Assembly (NCBI GenBank): GCA_963921825.1 | Contig: OY997592.1 | Span: 18,789,432 to 18,853,431 of the forward strand | From: Erodium maritimum | Taxonomy: Eukaryota; Streptophyta; Magnoliopsida; Geraniales; Geraniaceae | Length of the DNA stretch: 64,000 nt | Direction of reading: 5' to 3' | Part shown: one piece after another, positions 47,885 to 60,100 of the stretch | Layout: each line of letters begins with the position of its first letter | Numbering within the stretch: the stretch's first letter is position 1 | Translations under genes and position numbers: made by a program | Notes under the pieces: generated by a model | Seen by the model: only the letters and a program-made list of their open reading frames with translations | Databases searched by the model: none | What the model was told of the DNA's origin: nothing

Positions 47885-49650
47885 TTTTTTATCAGCAAAG
47901 AAAATATATAAAAACCCATCTTTCAGAGGATGAAAGATGAGAAACACAAGAAGAACCCTCATAAGACACTGCACCGAACTAGTTTCGGCCTAAACAAGAA
48001 ACACTAGAGGACTAAGCATATCTCAGCCTCAAACCAAACAACAGATCCTAAAAGGATCGAAACCGTATAAAGAAAGAGCAACCTTATCAAAGGATCCTCA
48101 ACAACCCAACAAGGGTGCAAACCAGACAACCAAGGTATAATAACCATATTTTACAATCATTAAGCCCAAAACAAGTGAACATGAAATTAGGTCTAGAACC
48201 CTAATTTTTCAACCATGCGACACATAAGACTAGAAAATGTCTACAACCTGGATTTTCTAACCATTAAGCCCAAATGATGCTTATTACAACCCAATTCTCT
48301 GCTTGAGATTATAGAGTAGCTTGTCTCATTAGGACCATCAACCTCTCACATAAAGAGGATGAAGGAAACTAACAAGCCAGGGACCAAGACTGTAAACGAC
48401 GGAGACATATACTGTGGAAAATTCACCCCAGAACACACTATACCCTAAATCGTATATGAAGGTAATCAAACAATAGGCACAACTTCCTGATCCACTCACC
48501 GACAACCAACACCTACAAACCGGCGAGCCTTTACCACCGTAGTAGAAGGAAACCATTGAAAACCCAAGCAGAAATGATATAAGGACAAATTGGGGGACAA
48601 CAATACTTAAGAAAAGAAAATGGAGAGCAAGTATAATTCGTTTGAAGAAGAGGCAGGCAGACGCCGAGAGAACCAATATACCATGCCCAACATTGGAACA
48701 AAGTGCCATCGAACTGGGGCCAGAACCACCAGAACCCATGAGGAGGCACGAATCAAGGAAATTCACAACGATCTACGGCCGAGCAGGTCGAGAAATGTGT
48801 CCCACACCGGATCAAGTCGAGACGTCGGAGACACATCAGAATCAAAGAGGGAGGAGTTAGAGGACCCGAGTACCACATATGCGATCACCAAGAGAGGCTC
48901 GTCCAAATCCATGATGATCTACAACTAGGATGGTCGAGAAGGGTGTACCATTCTGGATCTAGTTTGAGATGCCAAAAACTTCACTAAGAACGAGACAAGT
49001 ACGACCTGGGCCACAAAACCCAAGAGTATCAACTCCACCACGAAACCCACTATGGTCAAACGCTGGGGAGGAGCAGAACAGCAGGGAAGGAGCACTTCAT
49101 TACCATCGGTGTCACCTGAGCCTCACGAGCAACAACACTTACCAGAGCAACCTGCATCGACGAGGAGGAGCGACTATATCTCCGGCAAAATAGGTCAGAT
49201 CTGGCATGGGCGAATAGAGAAGAGTCTTCCCCGAACTCTGATGAATAATCTCCCACGAACTCCGACGAATAAGCTCCTCTAGACTCTAGAGCCTCATAGG
49301 CACGGACGTCGAGAACAAACGCCAGACACGACCACTCCTCTTCGGCGAGACGCATAATGAGGAGGTTCAAGATTTGAGCCCACAGAGAACGTGAGACAAG
49401 GAGGGCGGAACAAAAACCGAAAGCCGGTGAGTGGAAGTCCGATCTACCCTCCCCGGGGTCATGAGGCAGGCAGAAAACGTGGTCGAAGCTATCAGGAGCC
49501 AGGATCAACAGAGCTGAAGCGAACAAAAGAAGGGAGAAGGAAGAAGGAAGGAGAGGTCGTCACCGATGAAAATCATGACTGATAGTCACAACCATCACGG
49601 TGGAGAAACAAAAGGAACAACGACTATATACAGTGTTCGGGTAAGATTGG
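47885..49650 (-). mobile_element. Non-LTR retroposon H, minus strand
   Basis: The minus-strand end reads TTTGCTGATAAAAAA (complement of 47885-47899), the same tail motif as retroposon A. The body is GC-richer to about 49600. Minus-strand frames at 48338-48766 and 49056-49526 show no LINE domain. No target duplication was found, so the right edge is approximate. It appears to be another non-coding retroposon of the A/G type. Confidence 0.45.
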
Positions 49651-50352
49651 TTTTTTACCAGAGAGAATTTTGGGCCATTTCTCATAAAAGAAGGGACGAG
49701 TTAGTGATAATTGCATAGGATTATTAAGATATGTATTTATTTAGGTAATTCGGATAGACTAATTAGCATTAGAGGATCCAGTTATATGTGGTCTTGACTC
49801 AGGGTCTATTAGAGCATGTACATCGAAGGGGCTTGAGGCTTGAGGCTCAAGCCCCTTTGAAATTAAGAGTGTTCCACATCAAGGGGGCATAAGAGGGGCT
49901 CATGCCCCTCTGAAATGTTGACTGGATAATTAATCATAGTTTTGCTGAATTTATTAAATGCATATTTTTCTTTGATAAGCTCGAAATTTTATTAATAATA
50001 AAACCAATTCTAAAATGGAAAAGGCCAATGAGAACAATGATAACAAAGGAACTCAAAAGTGAGCTAGGGGTCCAAGACCTGAAAAACTGATCACCAGCAA
50101 ACAGGAGATACAACAAAGAGCAATACCAAACTGGTGTCTCACCGAGACCAACGAACAATACCTCAGGGTGAACAGGTGGATCCTCTGGTCTCAGAGAGAC
50201 TAAGTAATACGTGCCCCTCCACTCCTAGAGTAGATCGGCCCTTAGCGTTCCCCCGGATGAGCACTCGCTGGACCTCAGTGAGAAACAGACGAATCCTGAA
50301 AGATATAAACTCTCCGCAGACCCTGTCAAAACAAAACAAAACTATAATAAAA

Positions 50353-53300
50353 TCAAGTCCGACCCTGCCTCCGACGCGGCCGGATGCACAAGCTGGGTCT
50401 CCTGCACCAATCCTCATAAGAAAAGCCGACTCTCAAGGCCTGAGACTGCCACAAGATAACAAAGGAATGGTTCCTAATCTTCCCAAATAGAGTATCACCG
50501 GAGTTCATCACCTGATTAAACACCACTCCATTCTTGAATAACCACAAATGCCAAACAGTAATATAACAGACACGGACCCAAACCTTCCACATATGATGCG
50601 AGCCCACACCTCTCCACATCAAGATCAAATCTCCTACAGTCCTTGGCATGACCCACATCAGTCCCCACCACTCAAAAACCTTCCCCCAAATCCACCAGGA
50701 TAAATAACAATGCAGGAAAATATGATCTGTAGTTTCCATGAAAGACTTACACATAGGGCAAAACATCTGATTAATCGTTACAAACATACCCCTTGCCTCC
50801 AAGAAAATAGCAGTAGGTAAAGCGTTATGTGCAGCTAACCAAACCAACACATTGTGCTTGCGTGGTATATCGGCCACCCACAAAACAGAATCCCACGACT
50901 CGACCTCCATCAGCATAGAATAAGCAGCAGAAACTGTAAAACCAAAAGAGGATTTCGTCCAAAGGAGAGTATCATCCAAATCGGGGGCCAAAACACAATC
51001 TTCTAAATAGGTATAAAGAGCACTCACCTCTTCTCTTTCTTTATTGCCACGATTGTTCCTGAAAGAAACCAACCACCCTTGCTCGTTCCAAAAATCAGCC
51101 ACAACCCCTTCCTTGTTAACTGCTCTAGAAAAAGCCAACGGGAACCGAGATCTCAAGGGTGCCTCGCCGATCCAAACATCATCCCAAAAGGAAATGGAGT
51201 TTCCACGCTCCAAATTCCACGAGAGTCCCTGATTACCAAACATACTGCAAAATAGGGGATCACTAGCAAGTTCCAAAATATGATTCAAAAGATAACAAAT
51301 ACCATTATTATCTAAACGCGATAGATCCCAATCATCAACCGACCACCCCATCCTCAAGCAAATAAGCCCTTCCATAAAGATCGCTTAGTAGTGGAGAACG
51401 CAACCACCATTTAGCTAACAACGCTACATTCATCACTCCCAATCTACGGAGGCCGAGACCCCCCAAATGCTTCGGCCTACAAACTTTTCTCCATTTAACC
51501 TTATTTAGAACCCGTCCATCTCCCCCATTCCGCCATAGAAAACGCCTTTGAGTAGCCTCAAGATTTTTAATGATTCATTTTGGTGCCTTACATAACGACA
51601 TGAAAAATAGAGGCAAACAAGATAAAGTGGACTGAATCAAAGTAATTCTACCAGCAACAGATAGATACTTAGCCCGCCACAACTCCAGGGCTGAACGATA
51701 TTTACTTAACACCGGCTCCCATGTAGCCAATCTCTAAGGGGAAGCCCCTAAAGGAAACCCCAAATAATTCATAGGTAACGAGCCAGACTCACACCCCAAC
51801 ACCTCACTTACTTCCTCAGCTGAAAGAGAATTAGCATTAAGAACAATGGCCTTTGACTTAGAAAAGTTAACCTTTAGCCCAAAGACTAACTGAAAACCTT
51901 CCAGATCAAACTTCAGCATAATCAAATCATCCAAAGAACCACGAACAAACAGAATAGTATCATCGGCGAACTGTAAATGCGAAATGGAAAATCCGGAATT
52001 TCCAACACAAACGCCTCTCAGATACCCGACCTCCTTTCCCAACTCCAAATACTGGAGTAAGCCTTCTACTGCAATTAAGAATAAGAATGGAGACATAGGG
52101 CATCCTTGACGAAGTCCATTCACCATCTCGAAATCTCGAGAAGGAACTGCATTAACCAAAACAGAGAGATGAGCCCTTAAGCAAGAGGCAAACCATCTCC
52201 TCCACCTTCCCCCAAAATTCATCTGAATAAAAACTTCCTCCAAATACCCCCATTGCACCAGATCATATGCTTTCTCAAAATCAAGTTTCAAAATCACAGT
52301 CTCCAATCTCGACTTCTTCACAAACTGGATGACCTCTGAAGCAATCAGAACCCCATCTACCAATTGACGGCCAGCCACAAAGCCACTCTGGTTGTCACTG
52401 ATCAAATCACCAATAACTCTCTTTAACCTGTTGGCTAAGACCTTGGCAAGAATCTTATAGGTACTCGATATTAGACTTATAGGCCGATAATCACTGAATA
52501 TCTCAGCTTGGGAATGTTTAGGAATCAAAGTAAAAAAAGTGGAGTTCAAGCCTTTTCCCAACAAACCTGTAGAATAAAATTCCTCAAAAAATCTCAGCAC
52601 ATCTCCCTTAAGTATGTCCCAAGCAACCTTAAAAAAATTTAAGGTAAAACCATCCGGCCCAGGTGCTTTCTCGCTCCCACAAGCATCAACATCACTCTCA
52701 ATATCAGCACAAGAAAAAGGCCGCTCCATATCCACCCTCTGATCATAAGATAATAACTGAAAGGGAAAGGATGGTAGAGTCCCACGGTCAGGCAACGGGT
52801 TACAAAACTGCTGTTCAAAATACGAAGCTGCACCTTCCAAGATTTCAGACGGAACCGAAGTAAAACTTGTCCCAATCCGGATCTTTGATAACCGGTTCCT
52901 CTGAGCTCTAAAGTTTGCAATCTTATGGAAAAAATGGGTACACCTATCACCACAACGAAACCATGCCATTCTAGACTTTTGTCTCCAAATCTTATCCAGA
53001 ATCTTCTACTCAAGGATCATAATAGCCCGAAGCCAGGACCGATGGCTCACTTCGGAACCAGGCAGAGGTCTCTCGTCCTGAATTCTATCTAAAGCATCGA
53101 TTTCAGCCACTAGGTTCTTCACCCTCTCCTCAGAATTTCCAAACACTTCCTTGTTCCAAGATTGCAGATCCAAACGAAGTGACCTCAACTTGAAAAATAA
53201 ACTGTAGCTGGCTGAAACATGATCATAATAAAAAGACCAAAAAGAACGAACAACAAATACAAATTCAGGATGATCTACCCAAGCATTAAAGAACTTTATC

Positions 53301-54012
53301 GGGCGGGCTCCCCACACAACTTCATCTACCTTCAAAAGCAACAGTCTATGACCTGACAAAGATCTAGGTAAAGCAACCTGAGACAGTGGCCTGAAAAGAG
53401 ACATAAAATCTGCAGATACAAGAAATATGTCAATACGAGATAATTTATCTGCAGAATGGTACAAAGTAAATTGAGACCCATATAAAGGTAGATCAATGAG
53501 GTCCATTCTGGACACAAAATCCTGAAAAACCCGAATATCAGCTTGTAAGGAAGCATAATTACGATGCTCATCCGCCAAAAGCACATAGTTAAAATCTCCT
53601 GCATAAATAAAAATATCAGCCAACAAGCCCCTTTTCGATCTCAACTCATCCCACAAAGATTTCCTATCCCGAGCATTATTCGGAGCATAAACATTAATGA
53701 ACGAAACTCTCACATCAACAAATACACAGAATCCAGTCCAAATGGAGGCATTTCGAACCGGTACAACCGATTCCATCCGGAAGCTGGAATCCTGCCAAAG
53801 ACTGAGTACACAACCAGCAGAACCAATAGGTGGTATATAACTAAAACTCCAACTACCGTGTAAACCCAAACTTCGAATAAAAGCATAATCCACTGTATGA
53901 ACCTTTACTTCTTGTAACATAATAAACAACGGTCGATAAATACCAAATCTCTCAGACAACGTCTCTTCTGAGAGGAATTAAGTCCTCTCACATTCCATGA
54001 GAGGACCCTCAT
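50353..54012 (-). pseudogene. LINE C ORF2 (endonuclease-reverse transcriptase), few lesions
   Basis: It starts MRVLSWNVRGLN at 54012. A frame change near 53950 leads to the endonuclease (53959-53009: IMLQEVK, GDFNYVL, SRIDIFLVS). The last endonuclease motif reads LSGHRLL where LSDH is expected, so a catalytic aspartate is replaced by glycine. A TAG at 53008-53006 separates it from the RT, which is in the same frame (52969-51734: APGPDGF, LDFEKAYDLVQW, GLRQGCPMSPFLF, catalytic QFADDTILF). Another stop and frame change lead to the zf-RVT part (51375-50353: CPMCKSFMETTDHIFLHC). The enzyme would nick target DNA and copy the LINE RNA. It is inactive as it stands but the least decayed LINE here. 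Confidence 0.9.
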
Positions 54013-54867
54013 ATATGAGATAGAGCTTAAAACACCCTCCGAAGGATTAGAGGGTTCAATCAGTAAATTTGTAACAGGAACAACAAGATCTCCAGAACCA
54101 GATAATAAAGTATGTTTATCACAAAAATACGGCAACCCATCCACTACAAGCCAATTCCAATATTCACCAAGTAGAGCTAAGGAGCCATCCAAGCTCAGAA
54201 CGTTAAACCACGTCAGAAACCAACGCCATTCCGTCTCACGTAACATGGAAGCGAAAAGGACATCCGAATAGAGCAAAATGAAGAAATTTCCACAAATTCT
54301 CCTCATCTCCATTCCTTTAGCTCCACAACTCTCCATTTCTTCACGAACTTGCTCCAAAACCAGACCGGTCCGGAGAGAAACAATTGCTCCTTTGGATATA
54401 CGTTCCACTTCCTCTCGCCGGACCAAATTACCCTGAGAATTGGTTGCGACCGGTTCCGGTAACTTAGGCCTCCACACTGGACGGCGTCTCACACTTTGCC
54501 TACCCCCTGCTTCCATCCAGTCCAATGCCACAAACAAGAGAAAGCCTTTGATCTTTTTTCCATTTTGACTGTCAATTAACTTTGTAGCATCTGCCCTTGA
54601 ACGTACATATGCAAAACCAAACACCTTCCCAGTGAGGTTTGGCTGAGCCACCATAGTGGCTTTGACAATCAGAAAAACACTACCAAAATACGATTCAAAC
54701 CACTCATGCGTAGTGCCAAAAGGGAGGTTACAAATGAAAACCTTGACGAGTTTACTTGGATTCGCCACATCGACTGCATGTGCTCCTCCTCCATGGATAA
54801 ACGAGGTCGCCGGAACAGTACACGGAGCCACCGGAGCAGCCGCAAACGAAGAACTTTCTCCCCTCAT
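54013..54867 (-). pseudogene. LINE C ORF1 with RRM
   Basis: From the first ATG in frame (54867-54865), 285 codons lead into ORF2 without a stop, so ORF1 and the first ORF2 codons form one frame. The RRM has RNP2 KVFICNLPF and RNP1-like GKVFGFAYVRS (residues about 42-115). A tryptophan-rich C-terminal part follows (about residues 190-250). The RRM resembles those of the ORF1-only elements at 7180-8765 and 24118-25877. By family knowledge it binds LINE RNA. The fusion to ORF2 could reflect loss of the ORF1 stop. The frame is open upstream of this ATG. Confidence 0.75.
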
Positions 54868-56046
54868 GAGCTCTAACAAAAACAAACCCTGGTCAACTTT
54901 GGTTGGTATGCGTGATCGTTTGCATTGTTAAATGCATATTAAATTAACCAAATATTAAATAAAATTAATAAAATAAATTAATAAATACATAGATTTAAAA
55001 AAATACAAAACTAATTAATAAACTTGAAATTTCATTAATAATCAAACATTAAAATGGTTTCTAGTACATCAAATTTATTACAAGAATAATCTCAATCGTC
55101 CGAATCCGTGTCGTTGTCTGAGTCACGGTAATTCGCTCCAAACCGAGTCCATATGTGCTCCATAAGGTCATGCTGGAGTTGTCGATGAGTCTCATCATTG
55201 AGGACGCTGACTCGAGCACGCAACTCATCTCGTTGTGGCAAGGGCCCTCCTTGATGGCATCGTTGAGGTGGTGCCCAATCTGGTATGTCTGGCGGGGGCT
55301 CGAAATACAATTCGCCATCCCCGGCTTCGTAGCGGTCGCGTTCATCCTCCACAATCATATTGTGTAGAATGATACAAGCATGCATCATGTTAGCCAAGGT
55401 CGACTTCTTCCAGATACAAGCCAGCCGTGAGATTATGTGCCACCGTGCTTGGAGGACTCCAAAAGCCCGTTCAATATCTATCCGAGCTCCTTCTTGACAT
55501 TTGACAAACAACTTCTGTTTGCGAGTATGAGGATGGCGAATCGTCTTCACGAACCGACTCCATGTGGGGTAAATGCTGTCAACTAAATAATACGGACGGT
55601 TGTAGCGAAGCCCGTTGAGCTCGTAATGCACGGACAAGTCACAACCATGGAAAGCGTCCTTGAATAAGTGACCGGCGTGGAGGACATTAATGTCGTTGTT
55701 CAAGCCAGCCATCCCGAAATACGCATGCCAAATCCACGTATCACGGGAAGCAACCGCTTCAAGCATAATGGTTGGATTCCCGTGATCTCCACGTTCGTGT
55801 TCTCCTTGCGATGCGATCGGACAATTCTTCCACTCCCAATGCATGCAGTCAAGACTGTCAATCATACCGAGGAACCCTCGGTTGTGGCCCGGCTCGAGTA
55901 ATCGCTGCATGTCCGCCTCATTCGGCTTCCGCAGGTATTCCTACATGAAAACCTCAATAATGGCTATACAGAAACGTCTAACACATTTAAGTATAGTACT
56001 TACCCCCATAATTAGTGTGTCGTCCAATCAATCGGCGGAGCACCCG

Positions 56047-56891
56047 TGATGAGGACATCGAAGCTATCACCAACTTTCCTACTATGCGATCAGCACCGGA
56101 CGTCGAAGCTATTAGTACTTTATCCGAGCCCGAAGAAGAAGCTATCAACAACATTGCTATTATGCGATCAGTACCAAGAACAAGATCAGGAACTAAAGCA
56201 TTACATGAAGAATTCAACAAGAAAGTGGAGAATTTAATAGAGCATGAGGAACTCCAAGAAGACGTGATCACCAAGGCAAATCAAGAAGGCATTCAAGAAC
56301 AATTCAAGACTTCAACAAATCTGTTTTTGCCTCTACTTCAAGGAATTAATGAAGCCAACTTATTCATCATTTCCAAAGGAAATTCAGCCCCTCAAACCAC
56401 TCAAGAACATTAAATAGCCAAGGTATGCATTTAAATTCAGATTATTAATTAATTACTTTTGCTGTTTTGCAGATTCAAAGCCTTTAGTTTATCAAGAGTC
56501 ATTTAACATTAATTGAGTCAAATGTAATCAATTTTAGACCCTTGAAGGTCACTTGCTGCTGGAGTATTTAATAAAGTCCCTTCTCAACATGTATGATGCA
56601 AGTTTTATGAAATAAAAATTCAAGTTTTCTTCTGGGAAGAACTTATCACATTCAACCTTCTTGTGTGCGAAACCTTGAAGTTGTTTGTTCGACTTATCGC
56701 AGACTTTCCATAATCTGTGTGGCGTCATTCAATCCACCATCTATCCTCCTAGTTACTTCGATTCTTCAAAGAGTGATGTACGGCCAGTTGAAGCAATCTC
56801 CATCATCGACTCCATCTTCATCTATTGGAACCTTAGAAAGTATTGTACGTCCAACTAAGGTTCTCCATCCTACCACCATGTTCCTGTATCA
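56047..56891 (+). repeat. Gypsy 5' LTR
   Basis: This 845-bp LTR starts TGATGAGGACATCG and ends CCTGTATCA. Its first 367 bp still carry the open frame that, in the 3' LTR, encodes the C-terminus of the polyprotein. About 28 differences from the 3' LTR were counted by eye (about 3.3%). Confidence 0.92.
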
Positions 56892-56893
56892 TC

Positions 56894-56903
56894 TGGTATC
56901 AGA
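56894..56903 (+). promoter_or_regulatory. Primer-binding site of the gypsy element
   Basis: TGGTATCAGA begins two bases after the 5' LTR and matches the complement of the initiator tRNA-Met 3' end. The match ends after about ten bases. Confidence 0.85.
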
Positions 56904-57137
56904 ACTAAACGCTCCAAATCAGGTTTTATCTATCCTTTATTTTATTAATTCCGTTTTTATCTATTTGCTACTGTTTTTCTTTCAAAAAAAAGAAAAGAAG
57001 AAGTTTTGAACAAAACTCAAATCTGTCCAGATTTGTTTTCTGAGTTTGTTGTTTCATCATTTCAAGTTCAATACCTTTTCAACTTCCTTTGCACTTGATT
57101 TGTTTGTTTGTGAGAAAAAAAATCAAATTTTAGGACT

Positions 57138-60100
57138 ATGGAAAAACAAGGCGATGCAAACATGGCTCAGATTCTTGCTGCCATCCAAGACCTTGGAAAT
57201 CGATTGACAAGAATTGAACAACCACCACCCCCAGCACGTAGAAATCCTATTCGAAATGTGAATGCTCCAAGAATGAATCAAAATGAAGATGAACCAGATT
57301 CTGAAGATGATGAACAACCATATTTTTATCAAAACCCAAGGCCAAGGAGACAATACAATTATGATCGAGGCCGAGAAGATGATGCTAGGAATGAAAACAA
57401 AGATGTCAAGCTCAATGCTCCAACTTTTGCAGGGAAGGTCAATCCAGAAGCTTATCTTGATTGGGAGAAACGTATGGAGTATATCTTTGAATATTAAAAT
57501 TACTCGGAACAAAGGAAGGTGTCATTAGTTGCTGCCCAACTTACCGAAGGTGCTTTGGCTTGATGGGACAGAGATGTGTCCGAGAGAAGGAGGCATAGGC
57601 ATGGTCAGATTGCAACTTGGGAGGACATGAGATTCATCATGAGGAAGAGATATGTTCCAACCTATTATTACCGAAGCCTCCAACAAAAATTCAGAAAGCT
57701 CTCTCAAGGGAATAAATCAGTGGAGGAATATTTTGATGAGTTTGAGACACTTCTAAACAGATTAGAATCTGAAGATTCAGAGGAGTCTCTAATGGCTCAA
57801 TTTTTAGATGGACTTCATGATAGAATTGCTAGAAAGGTGGAGAGGCAAACCTACCATGATTAGGAAGAATTGTTGCACCTTGCTACACAAGCTGAACAAC
57901 AGATTAAGAGGAAGACAACTTCAACTAATCAAAACAAGAATTCTTGGGCATCCCAACAACAAAAAATGCTAGACAAAGGAAAGACCGATGAGGTGCACCA
58001 GAAATTCAAAGAGAAGCTACCAGAATCATCAAAAGGAAACAAACCAGAGCAAGGTAAGGATTTAATTCAAAGAATTCTTGACATTACTTTTTTTAAATGT
58101 CAGGGAAAAGGACACTATGCACGAGAATGTCCAAACCAGCGAGTGATGATCCTCAAAGCTAATAGAGAATATGAGTCTCAAGATGAGGAAGAAGAAACAA
58201 TTGAATCCGAGGAAGATATTATCGATTATGCAGAGAACGGATAACTACTAGTCATAAGGAGAGCTCTTAGCTCACTCTTTGATCCCGAGACTATTCAACG
58301 AGAAAACATCTTTCACTCGCGATGCAACATAAATTCTAAGGTATGTCGCTTGATTATTGATGGAGGTTCATGTACTAACGTAGCCAGCAAGTATTTGGTT
58401 GATAAGCTAGGTCTCCAAAAGACAAGGCACCCTCGACCATACCGGCTGAAATGGCTCAATGATGCCTCCGAGCTCAAGATCTCTGAGCAAGTCACTATAC
58501 CTTTCAACATAGGAAAATATGCAGATCAAGTTGTGTGTGATGTAGTTCCTATGAAAGCTGGTCAGCTTATTTTAGGACGACCATGGCAGTTTGATAAAGA
58601 AACTATACACAATGGAAGGACCAACTACTACACTTTCACTCACAACAACAAGAAGCACACTTTGGCTCCTCTTACTCCACAAGAAGTGCATGAAATGAAA
58701 ATATCTATGTCCAAAGGAGATAAGTTAGATAAAACCAACCTTTATATTACACCTTCTACTGTTTTGAAATATCTTGATTCATCAAATAAGGTGCTACTAA
58801 TGATCTTTAAGGAAGGTTTGTTTTAAGGTCAAGAAGAGCATGAATTATTTCCCGAGATGCTTGAACTATTGGAGAAATTTAAAGAGGTGTTTCCCAAGGA
58901 GATACCACCAGGTCTGCCACCAATAAGAGGAATTGAGCACCAAATTGATCTTGTTCCGGGCATACCATTGCCAAACAGGCCAACTTATAGAGTTCGTCCC
59001 AAAGAGGCGCAAGAGCTAGAAAAGCAACTTCAAGATCTCATGTCAAAAGGTTATATTCGTGAAAGTCTTAGCCCATGTGCAGTACCTTTCCTTCTAGTGC
59101 CTAAGAAAGATGGAACATGGAGTATGTGTGTTGATTGTCGAGCCATCAACAATATCACCGTCAAGTATAGGCATCCAATTCCGAGGCTTGATGATATGTT
59201 AGACGAGCTAAATGGAGCTACAATATTCTCTAATATTGATTTGAGGAGTGGCTACCATCAAGTCAGAATGAAGGAAGGAGATGAATGGAAAACAACGTTT
59301 AAAACAAAGCAAGGTTTATATGAGTGGCTGGTCATGCCATTTGGACTCACAAACGCTCCAAGTACATTCATGAGACTCATGAATCATGTCTTATGGGCAT
59401 ACATCAGTAAGTTTGTGGTAGTATATTTCGATGATATATTGGTTTATAGTTCTAACCTTGCATATCATTTAAACCACATCGGACAGGTTCTAGAGACACT
59501 ACGAGCTGAAAATCTCTATGCAAATCTTAAGAAATGCTCATTTTGAACTGGTCAAGTTGTGTTTTTAGGATTTGTTGTAAGCTCGCAGGGATTGAAGGTT
59601 AATGAGAAGAAAATCAAAGCCATTCAAGATTGGCCTACACCAACCACCATTGGACATGTTAGAAGCTTCCATGGATTGGCCAACTTCTATAGGAGATTTG
59701 TGAAGGATTTTAGCACCATTGCTGCCCCTTTGAGCGTTGTGATTAAAAAGAATGTGGAGTTTAAATGGGGTCAAGCACAAGAGGAAGCATTCCAAAAGCT
59801 CAAAGATAGCCTTACACATGCACCTGTTCTGGTATTACCTAACTTTGATAACACATTTGAAATTGAATGTGATGCTTCAGGTACAGGTATAGGCGCTTTC
59901 CTAACTCAAGGGGGAAAACCAATAGCATATTTTAGTGAGAAACTCAATGGAGCAGCCCTCAATTACCCTACTTATGACAAAGAACTCTATGCTTTGGTTA
60001 GATCTCTTGAAACTTGGCAACATTATCTATTATCCAAAGAGTTTGTTATTCATACAGATCATGAGACCCTCAAGCACCTAAGAGGACAAACCACTCTTAA

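Larger units (their letters stand above)
49967..54927 (-). mobile_element. Nearly full-length RRM-type L1 LINE C, minus strand, 4.96 kb
   Basis: A perfect 13-bp duplication TTAAATGCATATT (49954-49966 and 54928-54940) flanks a minus-strand LINE with ORF1 (RRM) and ORF2 (endonuclease, RT, zf-RVT). The tail is short (GCTTATCAAAGAAA). The ORF1 frame is open right up to the 5' edge at 54927, so a small 5' truncation is likely. L1s with an RRM in ORF1 are a known plant subclade (BNR type in beet). No RNase H is present, unlike LINE F. Confidence 0.93.

Noticed and set aside
48338-48766. Minus-strand 142-codon frame with hydrophobic segments
   Set aside because: Lies within retroposon H. The hydrophobicity comes from a T-rich strand and no family is recognised.
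55941-56003. A 63-nt GT...AG intron in the Harbinger transposase
   Set aside because: The stretch reads in frame as transposase-like residues up to a TAG directly before EYLRKP, and it is shorter than usual plant introns. A nonsense mutation explains it better.
56015-56413. Separate small gene in the 5' LTR
   Set aside because: It is the LTR copy of the polyprotein C-terminus, cut off from the rest of the frame, with flanking Harbinger sequence adding chance codons.
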